Made by a program: the position numbers and the translations under genes. From contig NZ_LKPJ01000021.1 in NCBI RefSeq assembly GCF_001443045.1, forward strand, positions 1-64,000: a stretch of DNA of 64,000 nucleotides, written 5' to 3'. The stretch's first letter is position 1. Every line of letters begins with the position of its first letter. Under the pieces are notes generated by a model. The model was not told the origin of the DNA. It saw only the letters and a list, made by a program, of their open reading frames with translations, and did not search any database. Origin of the DNA: Burkholderia ambifaria (GTDB lineage Bacteria; Pseudomonadota; Gammaproteobacteria; Burkholderiales; Burkholderiaceae). Positions 34,936-43,241 of this stretch are shown here, piece after piece.

Positions 34936-36327
34936 TCAGTCCGACGATCCCGTGCCGCGCGGCCGCTCGATTCCATATGCTTCCATCCAGCGATAGAGTG
35001 TCGCCCGCGACACGCCGAGCTCGCGCGCGGAAGCGGCGACGCGTCCGCGCGTGCGCAGCAGCGCGGTTTCGATCGCTTCGCGCTCGATCGACTTGCGGAT
35101 GTCGGCAACGGACGGCGAAGCCGCGTCGAGACAGTATTCGAGCTCGAGGTCCTGCGCGGTGATCAGGCGCCCTTCCGTCATCACGACCGCGCGCCGCACG
35201 CGGTTGATCAGTTCGCGGACATTGCCTGGCCAGTCGTGCTTGTAGAGCGCCGTGATCGCATCCGTCGAGAAGCCGCGCACGCGATGGCGCGCGTCGCCGC
35301 GAAAGCGTTCGAGCATGTGATGCGCGAGCAATTCGATGTCCTTGCCGCGCGCGCGCAGCGGCGGCTGGTCGATGCGCATCACGCAAAGGCGGTGGAACAG
35401 ATCCGCGCGAAACCGCCCTTCCTCCATCGCTTCGCGCAGGTCGACGTGCGTCGCGGAAACGATCCGCACGTCGACCGGCACCGGATCGCTGCCGCCGAGG
35501 CGATGAATCGCGCGCTCCTGCAGGAAGCGCAGCAGGCTCGCCTGGCTCTCGTGCGGCAGGTCGCCGATTTCATCGAGCAGCAGCGTGCCGCCGTTCGCGG
35601 CCTCGACGTAGCCGATCTTGCGCGCGTTCGCGCCGGTAAACGCGCCGCGCTCGTAGCCGAACAGTTCCGATTGCAGCAGATGCGGCGGGATCGCTCCGCA
35701 GTTGACCGCGACGAACGGACCGTTGCGCCGTTCCGAATGACGATGGATCGCGACGGCCGTCAGTTCCTTGCCGGTTCCCGTCTCGCCGAACACGAACACC
35801 GGTGCGTCCGTGCGCGCGAAACGCCGCACCGTATCGAACAGCCGCAGCATCGCGCTGCAGGTGCCGACGACGCCGTTCTCCTGCGATTCGAGGCGTTCGC
35901 GATCGCGCGCGAACAGGCATTCCATCCCGTACGCATGACCGACCGTATCGGCGATCCGCTGATGCGACGCGGGCAACGTGACGTAGTCGAAGCAATAGTC
36001 GCGCAATAGTGCGCGCACGTTCGGCGAGGCCGTCTGACCGGTCTCGATGAGCGCGACCCACACGACATCGCGCATCGACGCGCAGGTGGACGCGATGCTG
36101 CCGATCGCGTCGGCGTGGCCGCCGCTCAAGTCGAGGATGCCGCAGGTGATTTCGCCGGAGGTGTCGCGCAGATCGCTCGCCTGCGCGACGATCGTCACTT
36201 TCCAGTCGCGTCGCGCGAGCTCCTTGCGGAGCATGACGGACGGTGACTGGCTCCAGTAAATCAGAGGACGCTGCCCGTTAGCCCTCTCCCCGCCGGCGCT
36301 CTTATCGCGCGTTATTGGCATATTCAT
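34936..36327 (-). CDS. berB: Sigma-54-dependent activator, probable BerB
   Basis: A 463-residue enhancer-binding protein. Residues 20-135 form a receiver-like N-terminal domain without an obvious phosphorylatable Asp pocket, as in FleQ. The AAA+ domain has Walker A GETGTGKE (181-188), the sigma-54 contact loop GAFTGA (228-233) and Walker B LLLDEIGD (249-256). A Fis-type helix-turn-helix is at 430-452 (AASARELGVSRATLYRWM). In B. cenocepacia, BerB (Bcam1342, from memory) binds c-di-GMP and activates berA with RpoN. Gene order and the sigma-54 promoter upstream of the BerA-like gene agree. An alternative ATG is at 36321. Confidence 0.85.
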   Translation of the reverse strand: MNMPITRDKSAGGERANGQRPLIYWSQSPSVMLRKELARRDWKVTIVAQASDLRDTSGEITCGILDLSGGHADAIGSIASTCASMRDVVWVALIETGQTASPNVRALLRDYCFDYVTLPASHQRIADTVGHAYGMECLFARDRERLESQENGVVGTCSAMLRLFDTVRRFARTDAPVFVFGETGTGKELTAVAIHRHSERRNGPFVAVNCGAIPPHLLQSELFGYERGAFTGANARKIGYVEAANGGTLLLDEIGDLPHESQASLLRFLQERAIHRLGGSDPVPVDVRIVSATHVDLREAMEEGRFRADLFHRLCVMRIDQPPLRARGKDIELLAHHMLERFRGDARHRVRGFSTDAITALYKHDWPGNVRELINRVRRAVVMTEGRLITAQDLELEYCLDAASPSVADIRKSIEREAIETALLRTRGRVAASARELGVSRATLYRWMEAYGIERPRGTGSSD

Positions 36328-36473
36328 AACGAACCATCACTTTCTCCACTCCGCGAACCGTTCGCGTGCGCTGCGGGCGGCGGCGCATGGCCGCCTGTCC
36401 GTGCTGCGTTTCCGCAGCTTTGGCGAAGATCGAAACTGCACACGGCGAGAGCCCCCGGAGGTCGAGCCGGATG

Positions 36474-36674
36474 TCATCCGGCCTCGTTGTCATCGAACTC
36501 GAAGGGAACGCGAGGCCGCGGGAGCCACGGCGTTCCGGCTTTGATGCGACGCGCCGTCAGGCGGAGCGCGTCGGCAAACGGGAATTCCGTCCGCATTTGC
36601 GTCGCGTCGTACACGACAGCCGCGCTCGATGCTGAATCGGATGGCCGCCAACCCGCTTTCGGAATGGCTGCCAC
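36474..36674 (-). CDS. Possible small hypothetical protein upstream of berB
   Basis: A 66-residue frame beginning at GTG 36674 with AGGAG about ten bases upstream and ending 147 bases before berB on the same strand. The protein is soluble and contains YDATQMRTEFPFADALRLTARR and PRPRVPFEFDDNEAG. Two other short frames share the ribosome-binding site, one of them with better spacing (ATG 36681), so the assignment is uncertain. No family recognised. Confidence 0.4.
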   Translation of the reverse strand: MAAIPKAGWRPSDSASSAAVVYDATQMRTEFPFADALRLTARRIKAGTPWLPRPRVPFEFDDNEAG

Positions 36675-37736
36675 ATTTCATCCACTCCTGAATTTAATCC
36701 CGTATCGAGATGGCCTTGTTACCAAACGATAAACATCGATTCAGCCGGTTACACTGCCGCCCCGCCGGCGCGGCGCGCGTTTAGCGATTCAAATTTGATT
36801 ATCTACGACCATTCCCGTCAATCAGTGGCAAATACTACTTTTCTGCAAGATCGGTGCCGCCCATTGCCCGCGATTCTCGCCGAAATCGCACGGAAAATTC
36901 GGGCAGTGTGTTTCGTTCGTCGGTAATCGCGTGCGCCGCGCGGCACCAGCATGACACATCGAACGCAGGCGAACCGCGCGCGCTCGTTACAACGTCGTAA
37001 CGAAGCGGCTGGCCGTATCGACCCGGGCCCCGGCGTCGTCGCGCCATGCCGGGCCGGTCGATCACGGATTCCACGATGCTGCGGCACACCGCCGATCGCC
37101 ACGAAACCGGCCGGATCGCCCGCTTGCCGACCCAACACGGCATGGACGCCGCGCGTGATGCATACCCGCTGTCGCTGCCGACGCGTCAATACGGCGGGCA
37201 CCGCACTAGTGCAAGCCGGTATGCGAATTGAAAGAGTCGGACAACGCGCTGTAGCAAGCATGCGCATATCGGCCGGCGCGCCGGAATGGCGGTGTCCGAA
37301 TGAACGACGTGCGCAGCGCAAGGAAATCGACGGAGCGGCAGACGCCGGCCTGCAAGCGCAGGCAGTCGATCGCGTGCGCCCGGCACCGCAATGCACGCCC
37401 CGCCCGTCGTGAGCGATCGCAATCTTCAAGTACAGCTCCCCGGTTCTTCAATCGCGTTCGATGCTGACGTTTCGTGCTGCGTGTTTCGCAGCAGGCCGTC
37501 GCGTCGGGTCAATTATGGGAAAGCCTCCCGACGGTCAGTGTGTGCTACCGCACATTGCCCCGCTCGCGGCACGCGGCCGCAACGCGCATCCCGCGCCGAC
37601 CGTGCGCGAAACGGGTGTGTGAGTACGCTTTCGAACAGACCGGCGCGCACCGCATCCGCATCATGGACATCGCCGCGCTGCACCGAACGCATTCGTGCGG
37701 CTCGGCGTGCTGAAGGCTTCACGCGAGGACCGCATC
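36675..37736. promoter_or_regulatory. Long divergent control region between berB and the GNAT-manC operon
   Basis: More than a kilobase separates the divergent berB side and manC side. The AT-rich part 36680-36850 probably holds the berB-side promoter. At 36985-37002 lies the near-perfect 18-bp palindrome CGTTACAACGTCGTAACG (16 of 18 positions symmetric), a good regulator-site candidate. The remaining frames have poor codon use and were not called. No sigma-54 pattern with a good -12 was found upstream of manC. Confidence 0.45.
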
Positions 37737-38321
37737 ATGGAATGGCATTGTTGTGAATTCGAACATCTGAGCGCCGTCGATCTCTATGCAATCCTGCGCT
37801 CGCGCAACGCGGTGCTGGTGGTCGAGGATGCGCACACGCATCTCGACATCGACGGCAAGGATGCGCACGCGCTGCACGTGTTCGCGAGCATGCGCACGGG
37901 CGACACGACCGAAGTCGTCGCCTACGCGCGCGTGCTGCCCGGTGACGACGCCGATCCGGACGTCGTGATCGACAAGGTGCTCACGCGCGAGGCATGTCGC
38001 GACGACTCCACGCTCGAGCAACTGATGCAGCGCGCGATCACGGCCGCTCAGGCCGCGTGGCCCGACACGGCGGTGCGCACGCACGTTCCAGCGCAGCGCC
38101 AGGCATTCTACAAACGCTTCGGATTCCGCAAGGCCTACGGCCCCTATCTCGAACAGGGCGCACCGTTCGTCGGCCTGGTTCGGCCCGCGGATCGCGCTGC
38201 CGGCGCGCTGCGTCAGCTGCTGTCGCGAACCGTCTCGGCACCGCGGTCGCGAAGCGAGGACGCGCGCGTCGACGGCCGCGCACACAACCGGCTGTCCGCC
38301 GATACCGGAGCCAATCGATGA
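37737..38321 (+). CDS. GNAT-family N-acetyltransferase (ElaA-like)
   Basis: A 194-residue protein. The GNAT/ElaA fold is seen in LYAILRSRNAVLVVEDAHTH near residue 18, FASMRTGDTTEVVAYARVLPG near 50 and the C-terminal PAQRQAFYKRFGFRKAYGPYLEQGAPFVGL with the acetyl-CoA-site helix. The last 45 residues are an unrelated Arg/Ser-rich extension. The stop overlaps the manC start (ATGA), so the two are translationally coupled. A polysaccharide acetylation role is possible, though ElaA relatives have no proven substrate. GAGG lies nine bases before the ATG. Confidence 0.8.
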   Translation: MEWHCCEFEHLSAVDLYAILRSRNAVLVVEDAHTHLDIDGKDAHALHVFASMRTGDTTEVVAYARVLPGDDADPDVVIDKVLTREACRDDSTLEQLMQRAITAAQAAWPDTAVRTHVPAQRQAFYKRFGFRKAYGPYLEQGAPFVGLVRPADRAAGALRQLLSRTVSAPRSRSEDARVDGRAHNRLSADTGANR

Positions 38322-39940
38322 CCACCACACTCCGCCCGGTTCCCGACCCCGGGCTGCCCTGCATCCTTCCCGTCATTCTCGCCGGCGGTTCGGGCACGCG
38401 GCTCTGGCCGCTGTCGCGCGAGCAGTATCCGAAACAACTGATCGAGCTGACCTCGAACGAGTCGCCGCTGTCGTCAACCGCACGCCGCCTGAACGGCATC
38501 GCGAACGCATCGCTCGGCGACACGCTGCTGCTGGTATGCGGCGAACAGCATCGCATCATGAGCGCCGCACAGGTGCTCGGACGCGCGGCACCCGCGCGCA
38601 TCCTGCTCGAACCGGCCGCACGCAACACGGCGCCTGCGCTGACGCTCGCGGCACTCGACGCCAGCGTGCTCGCAGACGATCCTGTCCTCGCGGTCATGCC
38701 GGCCGATCACGTGATCGGCGACGTCGGCGCATTTCAGGAAGCGATCGGGCGCGCGGCACGTTACGCGCAGGAAGGCGCGATCGTCACGCTCGGCGTGCTG
38801 CCGCGTCGCGCGGAAACCGGCTACGGCTACATCCAGGTCGGCGAACCGCGCACTGGCCGCCTTGGCGGGCAAGGCGGCTACGCGATCGGGCGCTTCGTCG
38901 AGAAACCGAATGCCGCACTCGCCGAGCGCTACCTGCATTCGGGCGATTACTGGTGGAACAGCGGCATTTTCGTCACGCGCGCATCGGTCTGGCTGAAGGC
39001 GATCCGCGCGCTCGCGCCCGACATCCATGCGGCCTGCGATGCGGCGTGGCGCGCGGGCATCGCCGAGGATCCGTTCTTCCGGATCGACGCGGCGGCCTTC
39101 GATGCGTGCCCGTCCGACTCGATCGACTACGCGGTCATGGAACGCCTCGCGGAGAGCCACGAGCTCGGTATCGAAGGCATCGTGGTGCCGCTTTCGGCCG
39201 GCTGGTCGGACGTCGGCACCTGGGACGCGATCTGGGAAATCATGCCGAAGGACGATCAAGGCAACGTCGCACGCGGCCCGATCGTGTTCGAGGACACGCA
39301 GGACAGTCTCCTGCGCTCGGAGGGGCGATTGATCGCGTGCGTCGGCATGAAGGACGTCGTCGTGATCGAGACGCCCGACGCGGTACTGGTCGCGAACAAG
39401 CACGACGTGCAGCGCGTGAAGAACATCGTCGCACGCCTGAAGACCGAGCAGCGACCGCAGGCAAGCGAGCACCGCAAGGTGCAGCGGCCGTGGGGACACT
39501 ACGATTCGATCGATCTCGGCGAACGGTTCCAGGTAAAGCGGATCGTCGTCGAACCCGGCAAACGGCTGTCGCTGCAGATGCACTATCACCGCGCCGAGCA
39601 CTGGATCGTCGTGCGCGGCACCGCGAAAGTCACGCGCGGCAACGAGACCTTCCTGCTCAGCGAAAACGAATCGACCTATATTGCGGTCGGCGAGGTACAC
39701 CGTCTCGAGAATCCCGGCCGGATTCCGCTCGAGATCATCGAGGTGCAGTCGGGCGACTATCTCGGCGAAGACGATATCGTGCGGCTCGACGACCAATATG
39801 GACGGCCGGTCGTCGAAACCGCGCAGTCGCGACCGAGACCGGCAGCGGCAGCGGCACAGCCGACGACGCTTGCATCACGCGCGGCGGGTGAGCCTGGCGA
39901 GTCGCAGGAGGAAGCGGCGGAACGCGACGCCATCCGATAG
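38318..39940 (+). CDS. manC: Mannose-1-phosphate guanylyltransferase / mannose-6-phosphate isomerase
   Basis: A 540-residue bifunctional enzyme that supplies GDP-mannose. The N-terminal nucleotidyltransferase domain starts ILAGGSGTRLWPLSRE near residue 25. FVEKPN is near 200, with NSGIF shortly after. The C-terminal cupin isomerase domain has RPWGHYDSID near 390 and MHYHRAEHWIVVRGTAKV near 425. The final 50 residues form an Ala/Arg-rich tail beyond the usual end at about 480. It feeds the mannose-containing repeat unit of the exopolysaccharide. Convergent with the beta-helix gene. Confidence 0.95.
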   Translation: MTTTLRPVPDPGLPCILPVILAGGSGTRLWPLSREQYPKQLIELTSNESPLSSTARRLNGIANASLGDTLLLVCGEQHRIMSAAQVLGRAAPARILLEPAARNTAPALTLAALDASVLADDPVLAVMPADHVIGDVGAFQEAIGRAARYAQEGAIVTLGVLPRRAETGYGYIQVGEPRTGRLGGQGGYAIGRFVEKPNAALAERYLHSGDYWWNSGIFVTRASVWLKAIRALAPDIHAACDAAWRAGIAEDPFFRIDAAAFDACPSDSIDYAVMERLAESHELGIEGIVVPLSAGWSDVGTWDAIWEIMPKDDQGNVARGPIVFEDTQDSLLRSEGRLIACVGMKDVVVIETPDAVLVANKHDVQRVKNIVARLKTEQRPQASEHRKVQRPWGHYDSIDLGERFQVKRIVVEPGKRLSLQMHYHRAEHWIVVRGTAKVTRGNETFLLSENESTYIAVGEVHRLENPGRIPLEIIEVQSGDYLGEDDIVRLDDQYGRPVVETAQSRPRPAAAAAQPTTLASRAAGEPGESQEEAAERDAIR

Positions 39941-40014
39941 GCGCGTGCGGATCACGCTGGCGCGCTCGCCGCATTTCGCGGTCGACGCGCGGCTCATCCG
40001 CATCCGACACGGTG

Positions 40015-41304
40015 TCAGTCGATGCCTCGCTGCGACCAGCGCGCCTGCCTGACGGCCTCGCGTACGCGCGGCAGCAACGACGGATTCGCGCCGGCCGCGT
40101 CCGCCACGGCCGCCGTCGACTGATACGCCGCCGCGCACGCCGCCCCTTGCGGCTGGGTCGCCGATGGCCGCGACGGCCCGCCATTCGCGCAATCCTTGCC
40201 GGGGCCGACTCGCACCGGCATGCCCCCGATACCTGACAACCGGTTATCCGCGAGCCGCACGCCTGACACGTTCCCCCACAAGCGAATGCCGTCGAATCGC
40301 GCATGCGACACGCGGTTGCCGATTATGGTCACGCGGGCCACCGAACCCGACCACGTGCTGACCTCGATCGCTGCCTGCTGCGTGAGCGGACGCGAATCGG
40401 TCCGGCTCGTCGCGGTCTGGATATCCGTGATCACGTTGTTCTCGATGCGGATGTCGGACGCGCCATAGGTCCCGTTGCTGTCCTCCTGCGCGACGAGAAT
40501 CCCGGAACTGACCGCCACGTTGCGCACGATGTTGTTGGAAATGGTGACGTCCGCGCCGCCGACCACCGTGATGCCTCGTCCCCAAGGATTGCCTTCCAGC
40601 GAGTTGCCGGTAATCAGCACGTTGCGTGTCAGCACGCCCTCCGACCGGTAGCTCACGACGGCGATCATGTCGTCGCCCGTGCCACGCACGACGTTGCCCT
40701 GGACGAGCACGTCGTGCGAGCCGTGCGTCATGTGAATGCCGTCCGCCAGTGTCGACAGCACCTCGTTGCCGACGATCGCGACGTCCGCGCCGCCGAACAC
40801 GAAGATGCCCGCGCCGGCGCCGCCGTCGATCACGTTGTCGAGCACCTGCACACCGCGCCCCGTGACCTCGACCTTCGTCGATGCCGGGGTCGTCAGGCGC
40901 GTCGTGCCGGTGCCCGCAAGACGGAAGCCGACGAGCGTCGTACCGTCGCCGCGCATCTCGATCGTCTGGTCGTCCGCGGTTGTTGCGATCAGCGTCGCGC
41001 CGTAGCCCGACAACACCACATTCGGCTGCCGCACGATCAACGAACGGCCGACCACGTACCGTCCCGGTGCGAATACCAGCCTCTGGCCCGGCTGCAACGC
41101 ATCCAGCGTGTGTTGCAGCATGTCTGCCTGATCCGCCGTGTCCGCGGCAGGACGCACGTACGCGTCCGGCACATTCGCATGAAGCGCGCCGGGTGCAGGC
41201 GCGCCGGATGCTGCCGCGGCGCCGTCCGGCCACGCCGGCCCGCCGGCCATGCAGATGCCGGCGATCACCGCGCACGCGCGGAACACGCATTGCGATCTAC
41301 GCAT
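40015..41304 (-). CDS. Secreted right-handed beta-helix protein (pectate-lyase-like fold)
   Basis: A 429-residue protein with a signal peptide (residues 1-33, ending near PDGAAAA). Beta-helix repeats run from about residue 95 to 365. Recurrent NxI/V-type turns include QVLDNVIDGG, AIVGNEVLS, LVQGNVVRG, LITGNSLEGN, TISNNIVRN, RIENNVITD and TIIGNRVSH. Proteins of this shape in EPS clusters are usually polysaccharide lyases or C5-epimerases acting in the periplasm or outside; catalytic residues cannot be assigned here. The gene lies inside the bep-like cluster on the opposite strand to manC and the GTs. AGGGAA precedes the ATG by about 12 bases. Confidence 0.82.
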   Translation of the reverse strand: MRRSQCVFRACAVIAGICMAGGPAWPDGAAAASGAPAPGALHANVPDAYVRPAADTADQADMLQHTLDALQPGQRLVFAPGRYVVGRSLIVRQPNVVLSGYGATLIATTADDQTIEMRGDGTTLVGFRLAGTGTTRLTTPASTKVEVTGRGVQVLDNVIDGGAGAGIFVFGGADVAIVGNEVLSTLADGIHMTHGSHDVLVQGNVVRGTGDDMIAVVSYRSEGVLTRNVLITGNSLEGNPWGRGITVVGGADVTISNNIVRNVAVSSGILVAQEDSNGTYGASDIRIENNVITDIQTATSRTDSRPLTQQAAIEVSTWSGSVARVTIIGNRVSHARFDGIRLWGNVSGVRLADNRLSGIGGMPVRVGPGKDCANGGPSRPSATQPQGAACAAAYQSTAAVADAAGANPSLLPRVREAVRQARWSQRGID

Positions 41305-41506
41305 ATCGAATCGTTTTCCCTGAAATGTCGTCACACGCGTCGGCCTGCGCACCCGAATCGCAGCGTGCTCGCCGAGTTGCCCGCCTGCGCCATCGCCGAA
41401 GCGGACGGCGCAATACGCTCGATTGGACCATTCGGTCCAGCCGGGTGTCGGTGCGTCAACAGACCGATGCAGCCTGCCTGAGCGGTGCGATCCCACGTGC
41501 CAGCCG

Positions 41507-41637
41507 GCGATTCGTCGCGCTTGCACGCAGCGCAGCGCCGAACGGTAGGCTCGCGAACCGAGCGACGATCGGCGATGCGTATCATGGTCACCATACGATG
41601 CGGCCTTGCGACGGCGTCGCCGCAAGACACCGGGCGC
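41507..41637 (+). promoter_or_regulatory. Duplicated EPS promoter module, copy 1 (upstream of the GT2 gene)
   Basis: This segment matches 54587-54716 upstream of wzx. Shared parts in order are GCGATTC, AACGGTAGGCTCGCGAAC, a 19-base spacer of differing sequence, CGTATCAT-N7-ATACGATG and GGCC-N-TG, followed by a diverged GC-rich stretch ending at GGCGCCC. CGTAT and ATACG form a 5-bp inverted pair (41578-41582, 41593-41597). CATACGAT could serve as a -10 element without a good -35, placing the conserved block near -55, where an activator would bind. The GT2 ATG is 123 bases further on. Confidence 0.7.
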
Positions 41638-41720
41638 CCCCCCGATCCAGCGTCGCGGCCACACACGCGGCGCGCCGCGCATCCGGATGCGTCCGCTCTT
41701 CGCTCGTCCAGAACCCGTTC

Positions 41721-42782
41721 ATGACCGACCTGACCATCGCCATCTGCAACTACAACCACGGCGCATACCTGCGCGACGCGATCGATTCGGCGCTCGCGCA
41801 GTCCGCGCCCGGGGTACGCGTGCTGGTCGTCGACGACGGTTCCACCGACGATTCTCGCGACATCATTTGCTCATATGGCGAGCGCGTGACGGCGGTGTTC
41901 CAGGAGAATCGCGGTCAGGTCGCCGCGTACAACCGTGCGCTCGAGCATGTCGCGACGCGCTACCTGATCCTGCTCGACGCGGACGACCTGCTCTACGCCG
42001 ACGCCGCGGCCCGCGTGCTGGCGGCGTTCGCGTCCGGCGACTTCGTGAAGGTTCACTTCCGGCTCCACGTGATCGCGCGGGACGGTGCGATGACCGGCGC
42101 GAGCGTGCCGCATTCGGCCGTCGACACCGATTGCGGCCGCCTGTTGCGCGCGGGCTGGCTGTACCCGTCGCCGCCCGCGTCGGGCAATGCGTATCGAGTC
42201 GACGCGCTCAAGCGCATCTTTCCGGTGCCCGTTACGGCCGATAACCTGCATGGTGCCGACTTCTATGCGATCTACGGCATCGCATTGCTCGGCGCCGTCC
42301 ACATGATCGACGCCACGCTCGGCGGCTATCGCGTGCATCAGCAGTCGAATCCATGCCCGGCCGGCGACGCGGACACCGACACGCCCACCCTTGCCCTCAC
42401 CAATTCGGAGGACGCCGCGACGGGTGCGCTGAAAGCCGAACGCCGATGGTCGACGCTGCGCATGCTCGCCCGCACGCGTCTGCACGAAGCGTTGCCGAGC
42501 GCGCCGCTCGACTTCGCGATCGAAAAGGCCCGTTTCGCCAGCACGCTGTATCACGCGCCGCTCGTGCGGCGCTGGCGCTGGTTCCTGTGCGAATCCGGAC
42601 GCTACTGGCATACCGTGCTGCGCAACCCGTTCTGGCGCCCTGCGAAGAAAGTGGCCGTCGCCGGGCTGTCGCTCGCGTGCCTGCTGCCGTCATCGACGCT
42701 CAGCAACCGCGCGATTCGCTATCTCTCCAATCCGCTCGCGCGCGTGCGCAAGTCGTCCGGACAGCGCGTCGGTACGCGATAG
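41721..42782 (+). CDS. Family 2 glycosyltransferase
   Basis: A 353-residue inverting GT-A enzyme. It starts MTDLTIAICNYNHGAYL. The nucleotide site VLVVDDGSTDDS is near residue 35, and the DxD metal motif LLDADDLLYADA is near 90. No signal or membrane domain is evident; a hydrophobic patch near 315-330 may attach it to the membrane. It adds one sugar to the lipid-linked repeat unit on the cytoplasmic side. The donor cannot be told from sequence. It is a separate transcription unit preceded by the duplicated promoter module. Confidence 0.9.
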   Translation: MTDLTIAICNYNHGAYLRDAIDSALAQSAPGVRVLVVDDGSTDDSRDIICSYGERVTAVFQENRGQVAAYNRALEHVATRYLILLDADDLLYADAAARVLAAFASGDFVKVHFRLHVIARDGAMTGASVPHSAVDTDCGRLLRAGWLYPSPPASGNAYRVDALKRIFPVPVTADNLHGADFYAIYGIALLGAVHMIDATLGGYRVHQQSNPCPAGDADTDTPTLALTNSEDAATGALKAERRWSTLRMLARTRLHEALPSAPLDFAIEKARFASTLYHAPLVRRWRWFLCESGRYWHTVLRNPFWRPAKKVAVAGLSLACLLPSSTLSNRAIRYLSNPLARVRKSSGQRVGTR

Positions 42783-43241
42783 CGTCGTCGAGTCGCGACT
42801 TGCGGCACCGAATCGCTTCTTCGGTAAGCCATCGCACCCAGTGGACCGGGCATGCGCTGCACAATGATCCGGACCAGTGGATTCACGCGCACTGACCGCA
42901 CTTCGCCATTGCCTCACCTCCGGTTGCTGTAGTCGAACGCCGGCATCCGACGTCGAGAAGGATCGAACCGGCACGTAGAACGCGGCATCGATGCGTCACG
43001 CTGCATCGTGTTCGGCGCCGTCCGGGAGCATCGACCCGATATCGAATCGACGCGAATCGACCGGCCGCCTCGTCCGCTTCGCATACGCGGGCTCGTCAGC
43101 AGGATTCACTGGCCACGACTGGCATGCATTTTTATTAGGAATGCGTAGCTCAATGAACAGGACGACGCGACCGCACGATTCATCGGCTGACCATCGTCGC
43201 GATGGAAGACGACAGGCGGGATCGGATCGCTGGACCCAAAG
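42783..43241. other. Intergenic region, 459 bases, upstream of the GT4 operon
   Basis: No gene is supported. The region leads into the GT4-GT4-acyltransferase operon and contains a sigma-54-like element at 42968-42984. An AT-rich patch at 43120-43150 could hold another promoter. Confidence 0.4.
42968..42984 (+). promoter_or_regulatory. Sigma-54-like element upstream of the GT4 operon
   Basis: The sequence CCGGCACG-TAGA-ACGC has a -24 block one base from consensus and the exact ten-base GG-to-GC spacing. Its -12 block keeps only GC. It lies about 258 bases before the GT4 ATG. Confidence 0.4.

Noticed and set aside
37391..37756. A 121-codon plus-strand frame upstream of the GNAT gene
   Set aside because: Arg/Ser/Cys-rich translation without ribosome-binding site, overlapping the GNAT start. 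Likely chance.
41486..41502. TGGCACG on the minus strand upstream of the beta-helix gene as a sigma-54 promoter
   Set aside because: The -24 block is perfect, but the next GC comes after 11 bases instead of 10 and the -12 block is poor.
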